Assembly: GCA_963702705.1 (NCBI GenBank)
Contig: CAVPDR010000007.1
Coordinates: forward strand, 558,001 to 622,000
Length of the DNA stretch: 64,000 nucleotides
Direction: 5' to 3'
From: VRUE01 sp963702705
Lineage (GTDB): Bacteria; Actinomycetota; Thermoleophilia; Solirubrobacterales; 70-9
Position numbers and translations under genes: made by a program. This document shows positions 53,457 through 60,218 of this stretch, in pieces. The notes beneath the pieces were generated by a model. The model saw nothing but the letters and a program-made list of their open reading frames with translations. It was not told where the DNA came from and ran no database searches. Position 1 is the first letter of the stretch. Each line of letters begins with the position of its first letter.

Positions 53457-53483
53457 CTACTTACATGCAATAATTGCAAGTAG
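53457..53483. promoter_or_regulatory. Imperfect palindrome in the sigma/AlbA_2 divergent region
   Basis: CTACTT-acat-GCAAT and ATTGCAAGTAG face each other just before the AlbA_2 ATG at 53486. The same CTACTTGCAA word is repeated in tandem after that gene at 54900-54930, so this is a likely operator of the regulator itself. Confidence 0.6.
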
Positions 53484-53485
53484 CA

Positions 53486-54898
53486 ATGAGTACCGTGCAA
53501 GCCGAGGAGGCTCTCAACGCACCTCCCGACGAAGTTGGGCAAGAGTTGCTCGACCTTGATGAGGATCAGTGGTTCGAGCGTAAGTCTGGCCGCATCGACC
53601 CCGTCGACCTCGCCAAGGCATTGATCGGTCTTGCCAATGCCGACGGGGGCTTGGTCGTCGTCGGCTTGCACGATGGTGTCGTCGAAGGGGTCGATGCCCG
53701 GGCCAAGTCACTCAACTCCCTGATGCAGGCGGGGATCGATTTCTGCTCGCCCCCGGTGCGGGCTCGGTCCCGCCTGATCGAGGGCATGGACGCAGCCGGT
53801 CGAAAAAGGCAGATCTTGGCGATCGAGATTGAGTCGAGTGAGGTCGTCCACGCAAACCAGCGGGATGAAGTTTTCCTTCGGATCGGCGACGAGAACCGGC
53901 GGCTGACCTTCTCGCAGCGCCAAGAGCTTCTGTACGACAAGGGGCAGGCCAGTTACGAGATCAGGCCGCTGGCTGGAGTGGGATTCAAGGAGCTCGACAG
54001 CGAGCTGCTCGAGCACTACGCATCGGCGATCGAAGCCCCCGACGGCGTCAGGCTCCTGCGGGCGCGGGGCCTGGCCACCGACGATGAGCTGACCGTCGCC
54101 GGCTGCCTTCTCTTCGCCGGCGCGCCACAGACTCACCTGCCGGAGGCATTCGTGAGGGTATTGCGCTATCGGGGCACCGAACGGGGCACCGGCAGCCGCC
54201 AGCAACTGATCGAGGACATCCGGTTCGATGGTCCCCTGCCAAGGCAGCTACTCGAGGCCCAGGATGCAATCGCCCGCCTGCAGCCGAAGCGCCGTGCCCT
54301 GGGCCGGTCGGGCCGCTTTGAGGATGTTGGCCTTGTTCCTTACGACGCCTGGCTGGAGGGCGTCGTAAATGCCGTGGTGCATCGCTCGTACAGCATGATG
54401 GGCGATCACACCCGAGTTGAGATCTTCGACGACCGCATGGAGATATCCAGCCCGGGGCGTTTCCCGGGCCTTGTGGACCTGAGCGACCCGCTCGAGACCG
54501 TTCGCTTCGCCCGCAATCCGCGGATCGCACGGGTTTGCGCCGATCTGAACTTCGGGCAGGAGCCGGGCGAGGGAATCCGGCGAATCTTCGAGGAGATGCG
54601 GCACGCGGGGCTGGGCGAGCCGGAGTATCGGCAGACCTCGGGCAGCGTCGTGCTGACCTTGCTGGGGGAGCCCGTTGATCGCCTGCTTGAGGCCGGGCTT
54701 CCGGATGGCGTTCGTGCGATCACGGCTGCCCTGAGGACGGCGGGCCGTTTGAGCACGGGCGAAGTCAGAGATCTCCTCAACGTCTCTCGCCCGGTTGCGC
54801 AGCGCGAGCTAAATGCCCTGAGGAAGGCGGGGATTGTGGAGTGGGTCGGAAAATCGCCCAAGGACCCTCGTGCCTACTGGCAGCTGAAGACGCGATGA
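53486..54898 (+). CDS. AlbA_2 (Schlafen-like) domain protein with HATPase and winged-helix domains
   Basis: A 470-residue protein of the group often labelled transcriptional regulator or RecG-like. Residues about 25-140 are an AlbA_2/Schlafen-type domain (QWFERKSGRIDPVDLAKAL, GLANADGGLVVVGLHDG). Residues about 290-390 are an HATPase_c_4 domain (WLEGVVNAVVHRSYSMMG, FDDRMEISSPGRFPG, GQEPGEGIRRIFEEM), and the last about 60 a winged helix (LSTGEVRDLLNVSRPVAQREL). Such proteins are thought to be regulators or defence-related; the role is not established. Matching CTACTTGCAA repeats on both sides of the gene suggest self-regulation. It is divergent from the sigma/ogt operon. Confidence 0.82.
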   Translation: MSTVQAEEALNAPPDEVGQELLDLDEDQWFERKSGRIDPVDLAKALIGLANADGGLVVVGLHDGVVEGVDARAKSLNSLMQAGIDFCSPPVRARSRLIEGMDAAGRKRQILAIEIESSEVVHANQRDEVFLRIGDENRRLTFSQRQELLYDKGQASYEIRPLAGVGFKELDSELLEHYASAIEAPDGVRLLRARGLATDDELTVAGCLLFAGAPQTHLPEAFVRVLRYRGTERGTGSRQQLIEDIRFDGPLPRQLLEAQDAIARLQPKRRALGRSGRFEDVGLVPYDAWLEGVVNAVVHRSYSMMGDHTRVEIFDDRMEISSPGRFPGLVDLSDPLETVRFARNPRIARVCADLNFGQEPGEGIRRIFEEMRHAGLGEPEYRQTSGSVVLTLLGEPVDRLLEAGLPDGVRAITAALRTAGRLSTGEVRDLLNVSRPVAQRELNALRKAGIVEWVGKSPKDPRAYWQLKTR

Positions 54899-54899
54899 G

Positions 54900-54930
54900 C
54901 TACTCGCAATCTACTTGCAACTACTTGAAA
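54900..54930 (+). promoter_or_regulatory. Three tandem phased CTACTTGCAA-type repeats before nadC
   Basis: CTACTCGCAAT (54900), CTACTTGCAA (54911) and CTACTTGAAA (54921) follow one another with 11- and 10-bp periods, about one helical turn each. They begin 2 bp after the AlbA_2 stop and precede nadC, so they look like a cooperative protein-binding array. Confidence 0.6.
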
Positions 54931-54986
54931 CAAGGCTTGAAATATGCCTGCAAATGGGGGACTTCCACTTGAATGAGCACGGATGG

Positions 54987-55838
54987 ATGAATGCTGCCGG
55001 TCCAAAGGCGGTCGTTGCTCGTGCGTTGGCCGAGGACGTTGGCGCCGGGGACGTGACCTCGGAAGCGACGGTGCCCAAGGACGCTCGGGGCCGGGCTCGG
55101 ATCGTGCAGAAGCAGCCCGGGGTTGTCTACGGGCTGGAGCTTGTTGCGGAGGCGATGCGACAGTGCGGGGTCGAGGACGTCGACAACCTGGTTGTCGAGG
55201 GGCAGTGGAGGGACGGGATTCCCGCTGAGGTTCTCCTTGCCAGCGGACCGGCGGTCGGACTGCTTGCGGCGGAGCGGACCGCTCTCAACTTCCTCGGTCA
55301 CCTCTCCGGCGTGGCTACGCTGACTGCTCGCTTCGTCGAGGCGGTGGCCGACACCGGGGCGGCGATCCTCGATACGCGCAAGACGATTCCCGGTCTGCGC
55401 GAGCTGGAGAAGGCCGCCGTGCTGGCCGGGGGCGGCCGCAACCACCGGATCGGCCTCTACGACGCGATCCTGATCAAGGAGAATCACATCGCCCTTGCCG
55501 GAAGCTTGGCCAAGGCCGTCTACGGCGCTCGCAGCAAATACCCGGACCTGGCGGTCGAGGTCGAGACCCGCAACCTCGACGAGGTCGCCTACGCCCTCGG
55601 CACCGGCGCCGACATCCTTTTGCTCGACAACATGGACCTCGAGACCTTGCGCGGCGCGGTCCGCCTGCGTGACGAAAACGCCGGGGCCGGCAAAGGCCCC
55701 TCTCTCGAGGCCTCGGGCGGAGTCGACCTGGAGACAGCGCGCGGAATCGCTGAAACCGGCGTCGACCTGATCTCCGTCGGAGCCCTGACCCACTCAGCTC
55801 CGACGCTCGACTTCAGCATGTTGATTGAGCTGGCGTAG
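54987..55838 (+). CDS. nadC: Nicotinate-nucleotide pyrophosphorylase (quinolinate phosphoribosyltransferase)
   Basis: A 283-residue NadC, which turns quinolinate and PRPP into nicotinate mononucleotide. LAEDVGAGDVTSEATV, ERTALNFLGHLSGVATLT, LDTRKTIPGLRELEKAAVLAGGGRNHRIGL and IKENHIALAG are its hallmarks, with the phosphate loop at the end (EASGGVDLETARGIAETGVDLISVGALTHS). ATG 54987 gives the normal start; ATG 54954 would add 11 residues. nadA is 1.2 kb downstream, but nadB is not in the window. Confidence 0.96.
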   Translation: MNAAGPKAVVARALAEDVGAGDVTSEATVPKDARGRARIVQKQPGVVYGLELVAEAMRQCGVEDVDNLVVEGQWRDGIPAEVLLASGPAVGLLAAERTALNFLGHLSGVATLTARFVEAVADTGAAILDTRKTIPGLRELEKAAVLAGGGRNHRIGLYDAILIKENHIALAGSLAKAVYGARSKYPDLAVEVETRNLDEVAYALGTGADILLLDNMDLETLRGAVRLRDENAGAGKGPSLEASGGVDLETARGIAETGVDLISVGALTHSAPTLDFSMLIELA

Positions 55839-55939
55839 GGAGGACGGGTGCCCCTCCCCTGAAGACCGTTGCGCAGCAGGTCGTTTGTGGTGCTTCGGGG
55901 CGGGGTCGCCGAGCCTTCCGGGGAGGGCACCCGTCCTCC
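55839..55939. terminator. Long inverted repeat between convergent nadC and mutM
   Basis: Arms of 21 and 20 bp (55839-55859 and 55920-55939; GGAGGACGGGTGCCC pairs with GGGCACCCGTCCTCC) with one bulged C enclose 60 bp. It starts right at the nadC stop and ends 9 bp before the mutM stop, a natural place for a two-way terminator, though the loop is much longer than usual. Confidence 0.65.
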
Positions 55940-55948
55940 TTTCGAAGT

Positions 55949-56794
55949 TCACTTCAGCAGTTTGGAGAGGCGGCGGTCCTTCAGGACCCGGCCGCCGGTT
56001 TGCTCTCTTGGGCAGTAATTCGTCTGGTGTTCGGAGAAGAAGACGGCCTCGATTGTGGTGCCGCAGCGCGGGCATGGCTGGCCCTCTCGTTTATGCACTT
56101 GTAGGGGCATAGGCACCTTGTCCGGCAACTGTTCGCCGACCGTCTCCTCGTAGTGCTCGATCGCGTCGCCGAGCACGTGGAGAGCTCCGTGCAGCCGTGC
56201 GATCTCTTCGTCATCGAGCTCCGACCCTTTCTTGAAGGGCGAGAGGTGGGCCTCCCAGAGGACCTCATCGACCCAGGAGCGGCCGATACCGGAGATGTCG
56301 CCCTGGTGGCGGAGCAGCGGATGGAGGTGGCGAGGCTGGTCGATCAGCGCCGCGAACTCCTCCAGCGGTGGCGCTGGCCAAGCTTCCGGGCCAAGTCGCG
56401 CAACCGCCTCATCTTCGGCGACCGCGTCGCTGGGCAGCAACTTCGCCCAGGCCCGCTGCTTCGTCCCGAACTCGCGCAAGCGCAGCTCCCGGCCGTCCTC
56501 GAGTCGCACCAGCACTCGCGAAGCGCGGTCTTTCGCCGAGGCCCGTTTGTCGAACAGCCGCAGCCGTCCCGCCGACATCAAATGGATCAGCAGCCCCAGA
56601 TCGCCGAACTCGACGATCGGCATCTTCCCGACCCGCCGCACTCCCGTGACCTTGCGACCCACCAGCTCTTCCAGCGGCGGATCAAAGGTCTTCATCACAT
56701 TCATCCCCGGCGCAACGACCGATTCGACCGAAGCTCCCACCAAAGCGGTGTTCAGCCTCCTCGCGGTGATCTCAACCTCCGGCAACTCGGGCAT
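55949..56794 (-). CDS. mutM: Fpg/Nei family DNA glycosylase
   Basis: A 281-residue Fpg/Nei enzyme for oxidised bases. It begins MPELPEVEITARRL with the catalytic Pro2 and Glu3, and has the helix-two-turn-helix region GDISGIGRSWVDEVLWEAHLSP. The C-terminal zinc finger is unusual: CPRCGT is followed by NYCPREQ, where family members normally have YCPxCQ, so the fourth zinc Cys is Glu; the usual Arg before it is also changed (EHQT). The zinc finger may be altered or zinc-free. It could be an Nei-type or Fpg2-like paralogue rather than MutM itself. Confidence 0.86.
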   Translation of the reverse strand: MPELPEVEITARRLNTALVGASVESVVAPGMNVMKTFDPPLEELVGRKVTGVRRVGKMPIVEFGDLGLLIHLMSAGRLRLFDKRASAKDRASRVLVRLEDGRELRLREFGTKQRAWAKLLPSDAVAEDEAVARLGPEAWPAPPLEEFAALIDQPRHLHPLLRHQGDISGIGRSWVDEVLWEAHLSPFKKGSELDDEEIARLHGALHVLGDAIEHYEETVGEQLPDKVPMPLQVHKREGQPCPRCGTTIEAVFFSEHQTNYCPREQTGGRVLKDRRLSKLLK

Positions 56795-56821
56795 AGACCA
56801 AGTCTCGCGCTTACGCCTCTT

Positions 56822-56904
56822 CCGCGGGTGGCGTGGGGGGAGGGGGGTCGAGGACGGTTTTGACCCGCCCGCAGGCCCCCCTCCCCCCACGACAGGACCC
56901 GCGG
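56822..56904 (-). repeat. Dispersed folded repeat, copy C (inverted)
   Basis: An 83-bp copy of the element at 17066 and 45442, in the opposite direction. Arms CCGCGGGT/ACCCGCGG and the poly-G/poly-C inner arms are kept; the loop differs slightly (GGTCAAAACCGTCC instead of GGCCACGGTCCGTCC). It lies between the divergent mutM and nadA genes, 89 bp before the nadA ATG. Confidence 0.85.
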
Positions 56905-56914
56905 CCGAGACCGC

Positions 56915-56961
56915 TAGACTTGGAACCAAGTTCATTCGACTGGTTCCAGGTCACCGTGACC
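56915..56961 (+). promoter_or_regulatory. nadA promoter with stacked palindromes
   Basis: TAGACT (56915-56920) is a possible -10. Overlapping it is CTTGG-AA-CCAAG (56919-56930). TGGAACC (56921-56927) and GGTTCCA (56942-56948) form an inverted pair 21 bp apart, and GGTCAC-c-GTGACC (56949-56961) is a perfect dyad. Regulation by an NAD-related repressor is possible but not shown. Confidence 0.5.
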
Positions 56962-56992
56962 GTGCCAGCGAACATCGGAAACGGAAGGCTCC

Positions 56993-58024
56993 ATGCAGGA
57001 GTTGCCCACGATCCAACCTACGATGGCACCGGACCTCTCGCCGGAGGAGATCCGCGCGATGAGCGAGGAGGTCCGCGCGCTCGCGGCGGAGCGGAACGCG
57101 GTGATCCTCGCCCACAACTACCAGCTGCCCGAGGTGCAGGACGTCGCCGATCGCATGGGCGACTCGCTGGGGCTCTCGCGCGAGGCGGCCGCCACCGACG
57201 CCGACGCGATCGTCTTCTGCGGCGTCCACTTCATGGCCGAGACGGCCTCGATCCTCTCGCCGGACAAGACCGTGCTGATCCCCGACCTCGAGGCCGGCTG
57301 CTCGCTCGCCGACTCGATCGACGCCGATCAGCTGCGCGCCTGGAAGGCCGAGCATCCCGGTGCGCTTGTGGTCATGTACGTCAACACCTCGGCCGAGGTC
57401 AAGGCCGAGACCGACTACTGCTGCACCTCGTCCAACGCGGTCAAGGTCGTCGAGCACATCTGGGCCGAGCACGGCGCCGACACCGAGATTCTCTTCGGGC
57501 CCGACATGTGGCTCGGCGCCTACGTCGAGCGCGAAACCGGGATCCGCGAGGACCCCGAGCGCCGCGGTCGCTTCCACATCTGGGACGGCGAGTGCCACGT
57601 CCACGCCGGCATTCGCCCCGGAGACATCGCCCAGACCCGCGAGGAACACCCGGAGGCCGAGCTGCTGATCCATCCCGAGTGCGGTTGTGCCACGCAGGCG
57701 ATGGAGTACGTCGCCGCCGGAGAAATCGATCCCGGCGGCGTCCACATGCTTTCCACCTCGGGGATGCTCGAGCACGTCGAAAGCCACCCCGACGGCAGCT
57801 TCATCGTCGCCACCGAGAACGGAATGCTCTACCCGCTTCAGCAGGCCGCGCCCCAGGCGACGCTGGTCGAGGCCAACCGGATGGCCTTCTGCAAGTACAT
57901 GAAGATGATCACGCTGCCGAAGCTGCGCGACAGCCTGTGCGAGATGAAGTTCGAGATCAGCGTGCCGGCCGAGGTCGCCGCGCGGGCGAAGCTGCCGATC
58001 GAGCGCATGGTCGCGATCGGCTAG
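56993..58024 (+). CDS. nadA: Quinolinate synthase
   Basis: A 343-residue NadA, which condenses iminoaspartate and dihydroxyacetone phosphate to quinolinate using a [4Fe-4S] cluster. The three cluster cysteines are in EAGCSLADS, HPECGCATQAM and RMAFCKYMKM. AHNYQLPEVQDVADRMGDS and MYVNTSAEVKAETDYCCTSSNA are family signatures. GGAAGG lies 4 nt before ATG 56993. The second NAD gene near nadC. Confidence 0.96.
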   Translation: MQELPTIQPTMAPDLSPEEIRAMSEEVRALAAERNAVILAHNYQLPEVQDVADRMGDSLGLSREAAATDADAIVFCGVHFMAETASILSPDKTVLIPDLEAGCSLADSIDADQLRAWKAEHPGALVVMYVNTSAEVKAETDYCCTSSNAVKVVEHIWAEHGADTEILFGPDMWLGAYVERETGIREDPERRGRFHIWDGECHVHAGIRPGDIAQTREEHPEAELLIHPECGCATQAMEYVAAGEIDPGGVHMLSTSGMLEHVESHPDGSFIVATENGMLYPLQQAAPQATLVEANRMAFCKYMKMITLPKLRDSLCEMKFEISVPAEVAARAKLPIERMVAIG

Positions 58025-58033
58025 CGCCAGATA

Positions 58034-59866
58034 TTGTCCCCCGCCGTGCACGAACTGGCCCAGCAGCTACGCGTCGACTCGGTCCGCGCCGCCGCCGCGG
58101 CGAACTCCGGTCACCCGACCTCCTCGATGTCGGCGGCCGACCTGATGGCCGTGCTCTTCAGCAGGTACCTGCGCTACGACTTCGACGCCCCCGAGAACGC
58201 CGCCAACGACCACCTGGTCTTCTCCAAGGGACACGCCTCGCCGCTGCTCTACGCGCTCTACAAGGCGGCCGGCGCGATCGACGACGAGGAGCTGCTCACC
58301 TTCCGCGAGTTCGGCTCGCGCCTGCAGGGCCACCCGACACCCGAACTTCCCTGGGTTGACGTCGCCACCGGCTCGCTCGGCCAGGGACTGCCGATCTCGG
58401 TCGGCATCGCGCTCGCCGCCGACCGGCTCGAGTCCTCGGAGCTGTGCGTCTGGGTGCTCTGCGGCGACTCGGAGCTGGCCGAGGGATCGATGTGGGAGGC
58501 CTTCGAGCACGCTGGCTACGCGCAGCTCAGCAACCTGATCGCGGTCGTCGACGTCAACCGGCTCGGCCAGCGCGGCCCGACCATGCACGGGTGGGACACC
58601 TCCTCGCTGGCGGCCCGCGCAAGCGCCTGCGGTTGGGACGTGCAGGAGATCGACGGTCACGACCTCGAGGCGATCGACGCCGCCTACGCGCGAGCCCAGG
58701 AGGCCGACCGCCCGGCGGTGATCTTCGCCCGCACCAAGAAGGGCTCCGGCGTCGCGGCGGTAGAGGACCAGGAGAACCAGCACGGTAAGCCGCTCGCCGA
58801 TCCCGAGGCCGCGGTCGAGGAGCTGGGCGGGATCCGCTCGCTCAGCGTCGAGGTCAACTCGCCGCCCGAGCCGAAGCCGTACGAGATCGCGAAGGCTGCG
58901 GTCGAGCGGCCGAGCTACGAGGTCGGCGAGAAGGTCGCTACCCGCGCCGCCTACGGCGACGCCCTGGCCTGGCTCGGCTCGATCGACGAGAAGGTAGTTG
59001 CGCTCGACGGGGAGGTCGGCAACTCGACCTACGCCGAGCGCTTCGCCGCCGCGCACCCCGATCGCTTCTTCGAGATGTACATCGCCGAGCAGCAGATGGT
59101 CGCCGCTGCGGTCGGCATGCAGACCCGCGGCTGGAAGCCTTTTGCCTCCTCCTTCGGCGCCTTCCTCAGCCGCGCCTACGACTTCGTCCGCATGGCGGCG
59201 ATCTCCGACGCCGACCTGAAGCTCTGCGGCTCCCACGTCGGCGTCTCGATCGGCCCCGACGGCCCTTCGCAGATGGCGCTCGAAGACATCGCCTCGCTGC
59301 GCGCCGTCTTCGGCAGCGTCGTGCTCTATCCCAGCGACGCCAACCAGGCGGTTCAGCTGCTCGATGCGATGCGCGAGCACCGCGGCGTCAGCTACCTGCG
59401 CACCACCCGCGAGGCGACGCCGGTTCTCTACGGGCCGGACGAGAGCTTCGAGATCGGCGGCAGTCACACGATCCGCTCGAGCGATGACGACGCGGTCACC
59501 CTGATCGGCGCCGGCATCACCCTGCGCGAATGCCTCACCGCCGCCGACGCGCTGGCCGCAAAGGGAATCGCAGCCAGGGTGATCGACCTCTACTCGGTCA
59601 AGCCGGTCGATGCCGCCACGGTGCTCGAGGCCGCCGAGGAGACGGGCGCCCTGGTGACGGTCGAGGACCACTGGCCCGAGGGCGGCATCGGCGAGACCGT
59701 CGCGGGTGTGCTCGCCGCTGCCGGTTCGGGCACGCGCCTGACCCGCCTCGCGGTCGGCGGCCGACCCGGAAGTGGGCCACCGTCCGCTCTGCTGGCCGCC
59801 GCCGGCATCGACGCCGACCACGTGGTCGCCGCGGCCGAGCGCGCGGTGCAGCCGGTCGAGGCCTGA
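58034..59866 (+). CDS. Transketolase (compact form)
   Basis: A 610-residue transketolase, shorter than the E. coli type and similar in length to the animal form. N-terminal thiamine-diphosphate site: SGHPTSSMSAADLMAVLF, SKGHASPLLYAL, GSLGQGLPISVGIALAA, GDSELAEGSMWEAFEHA. Pyrimidine domain: GEVGNSTYAERFAA, MYIAEQQMVAAAVGM, SFGAFLSRAYDF. C-terminal domain: VIDLYSVKPVD. It moves two-carbon units in the pentose phosphate pathway. TTG 58034 or GTG 58046 can serve as start. It follows nadA by 10 bp, so it could be in the same transcript. Confidence 0.93.
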   Translation: MSPAVHELAQQLRVDSVRAAAAANSGHPTSSMSAADLMAVLFSRYLRYDFDAPENAANDHLVFSKGHASPLLYALYKAAGAIDDEELLTFREFGSRLQGHPTPELPWVDVATGSLGQGLPISVGIALAADRLESSELCVWVLCGDSELAEGSMWEAFEHAGYAQLSNLIAVVDVNRLGQRGPTMHGWDTSSLAARASACGWDVQEIDGHDLEAIDAAYARAQEADRPAVIFARTKKGSGVAAVEDQENQHGKPLADPEAAVEELGGIRSLSVEVNSPPEPKPYEIAKAAVERPSYEVGEKVATRAAYGDALAWLGSIDEKVVALDGEVGNSTYAERFAAAHPDRFFEMYIAEQQMVAAAVGMQTRGWKPFASSFGAFLSRAYDFVRMAAISDADLKLCGSHVGVSIGPDGPSQMALEDIASLRAVFGSVVLYPSDANQAVQLLDAMREHRGVSYLRTTREATPVLYGPDESFEIGGSHTIRSSDDDAVTLIGAGITLRECLTAADALAAKGIAARVIDLYSVKPVDAATVLEAAEETGALVTVEDHWPEGGIGETVAGVLAAAGSGTRLTRLAVGGRPGSGPPSALLAAAGIDADHVVAAAERAVQPVEA

Positions 59867-59883
59867 AGTACCCCTTTCGTTTC

Positions 59884-59912
59884 TTGATAAATCGATCGCC
59901 GTACCGTAGAAC
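59884..59912 (+). promoter_or_regulatory. Promoter of the exported-protein cluster
   Basis: TTGATA (59884-59889) and TAGAAC (59907-59912) with a 17-bp spacer, in an AT-rich patch. The GTG start of the first gene follows 6 nt later, suggesting a leaderless message. One of the clearest promoters in the window. Confidence 0.65.
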
Positions 59913-59918
59913 TGTGGT

Positions 59919-60218
59919 GTGGCTCGGTTCAGGGAGACCGTGGTGGGCGCTGTTCTCGCTTGCGCGATTCTGATCGCGGGGCCGGGGGCGGCGAGCGGCG
60001 CGGCTGAAGCCGCGGAAGAAGAAGTCGTCTGCGTGGGGGACAGTTGTCAGCCGCTTCCGTCAGAACCGGAAGACCCGACCCCCGGCACCCTCGTCCCGAA
60101 CCCGGGCAACCCCCCGCTCCACATCTCCGAACCGAAAAAGAAGAAACCCCGCAAGGGTCATCGGCGGGGAAAGCGCGGTCATGGCACGCGCGGAGCCGCG
60201 GGGAGATCCATGCATTGA
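59919..60218 (+). CDS. Small exported basic protein
   Basis: A 99-residue protein. A signal peptide (RFRETVVGAVLACAILIAGPG) is followed by a short region with two Cys in EEVVCVGDSCQPLP, a Pro-rich stretch, and a very basic end (EPKKKKPRKGHRRGKRGHG). No family was recognised. Its TGA overlaps the TTG start of the large exported protein (TTGA), so it is made together with it. A secreted cationic protein next to a large surface protein suggests a wall-bound partner. Confidence 0.6.
   Translation: MARFRETVVGAVLACAILIAGPGAASGAAEAAEEEVVCVGDSCQPLPSEPEDPTPGTLVPNPGNPPLHISEPKKKKPRKGHRRGKRGHGTRGAAGRSMH

Noticed and set aside
60044..60214. An N-terminal extension of the large exported protein back to 60044
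   Set aside because: It overlaps the small exported gene in another frame; starting at TTG 60215 gives a proper signal peptide and stop-start overlap.
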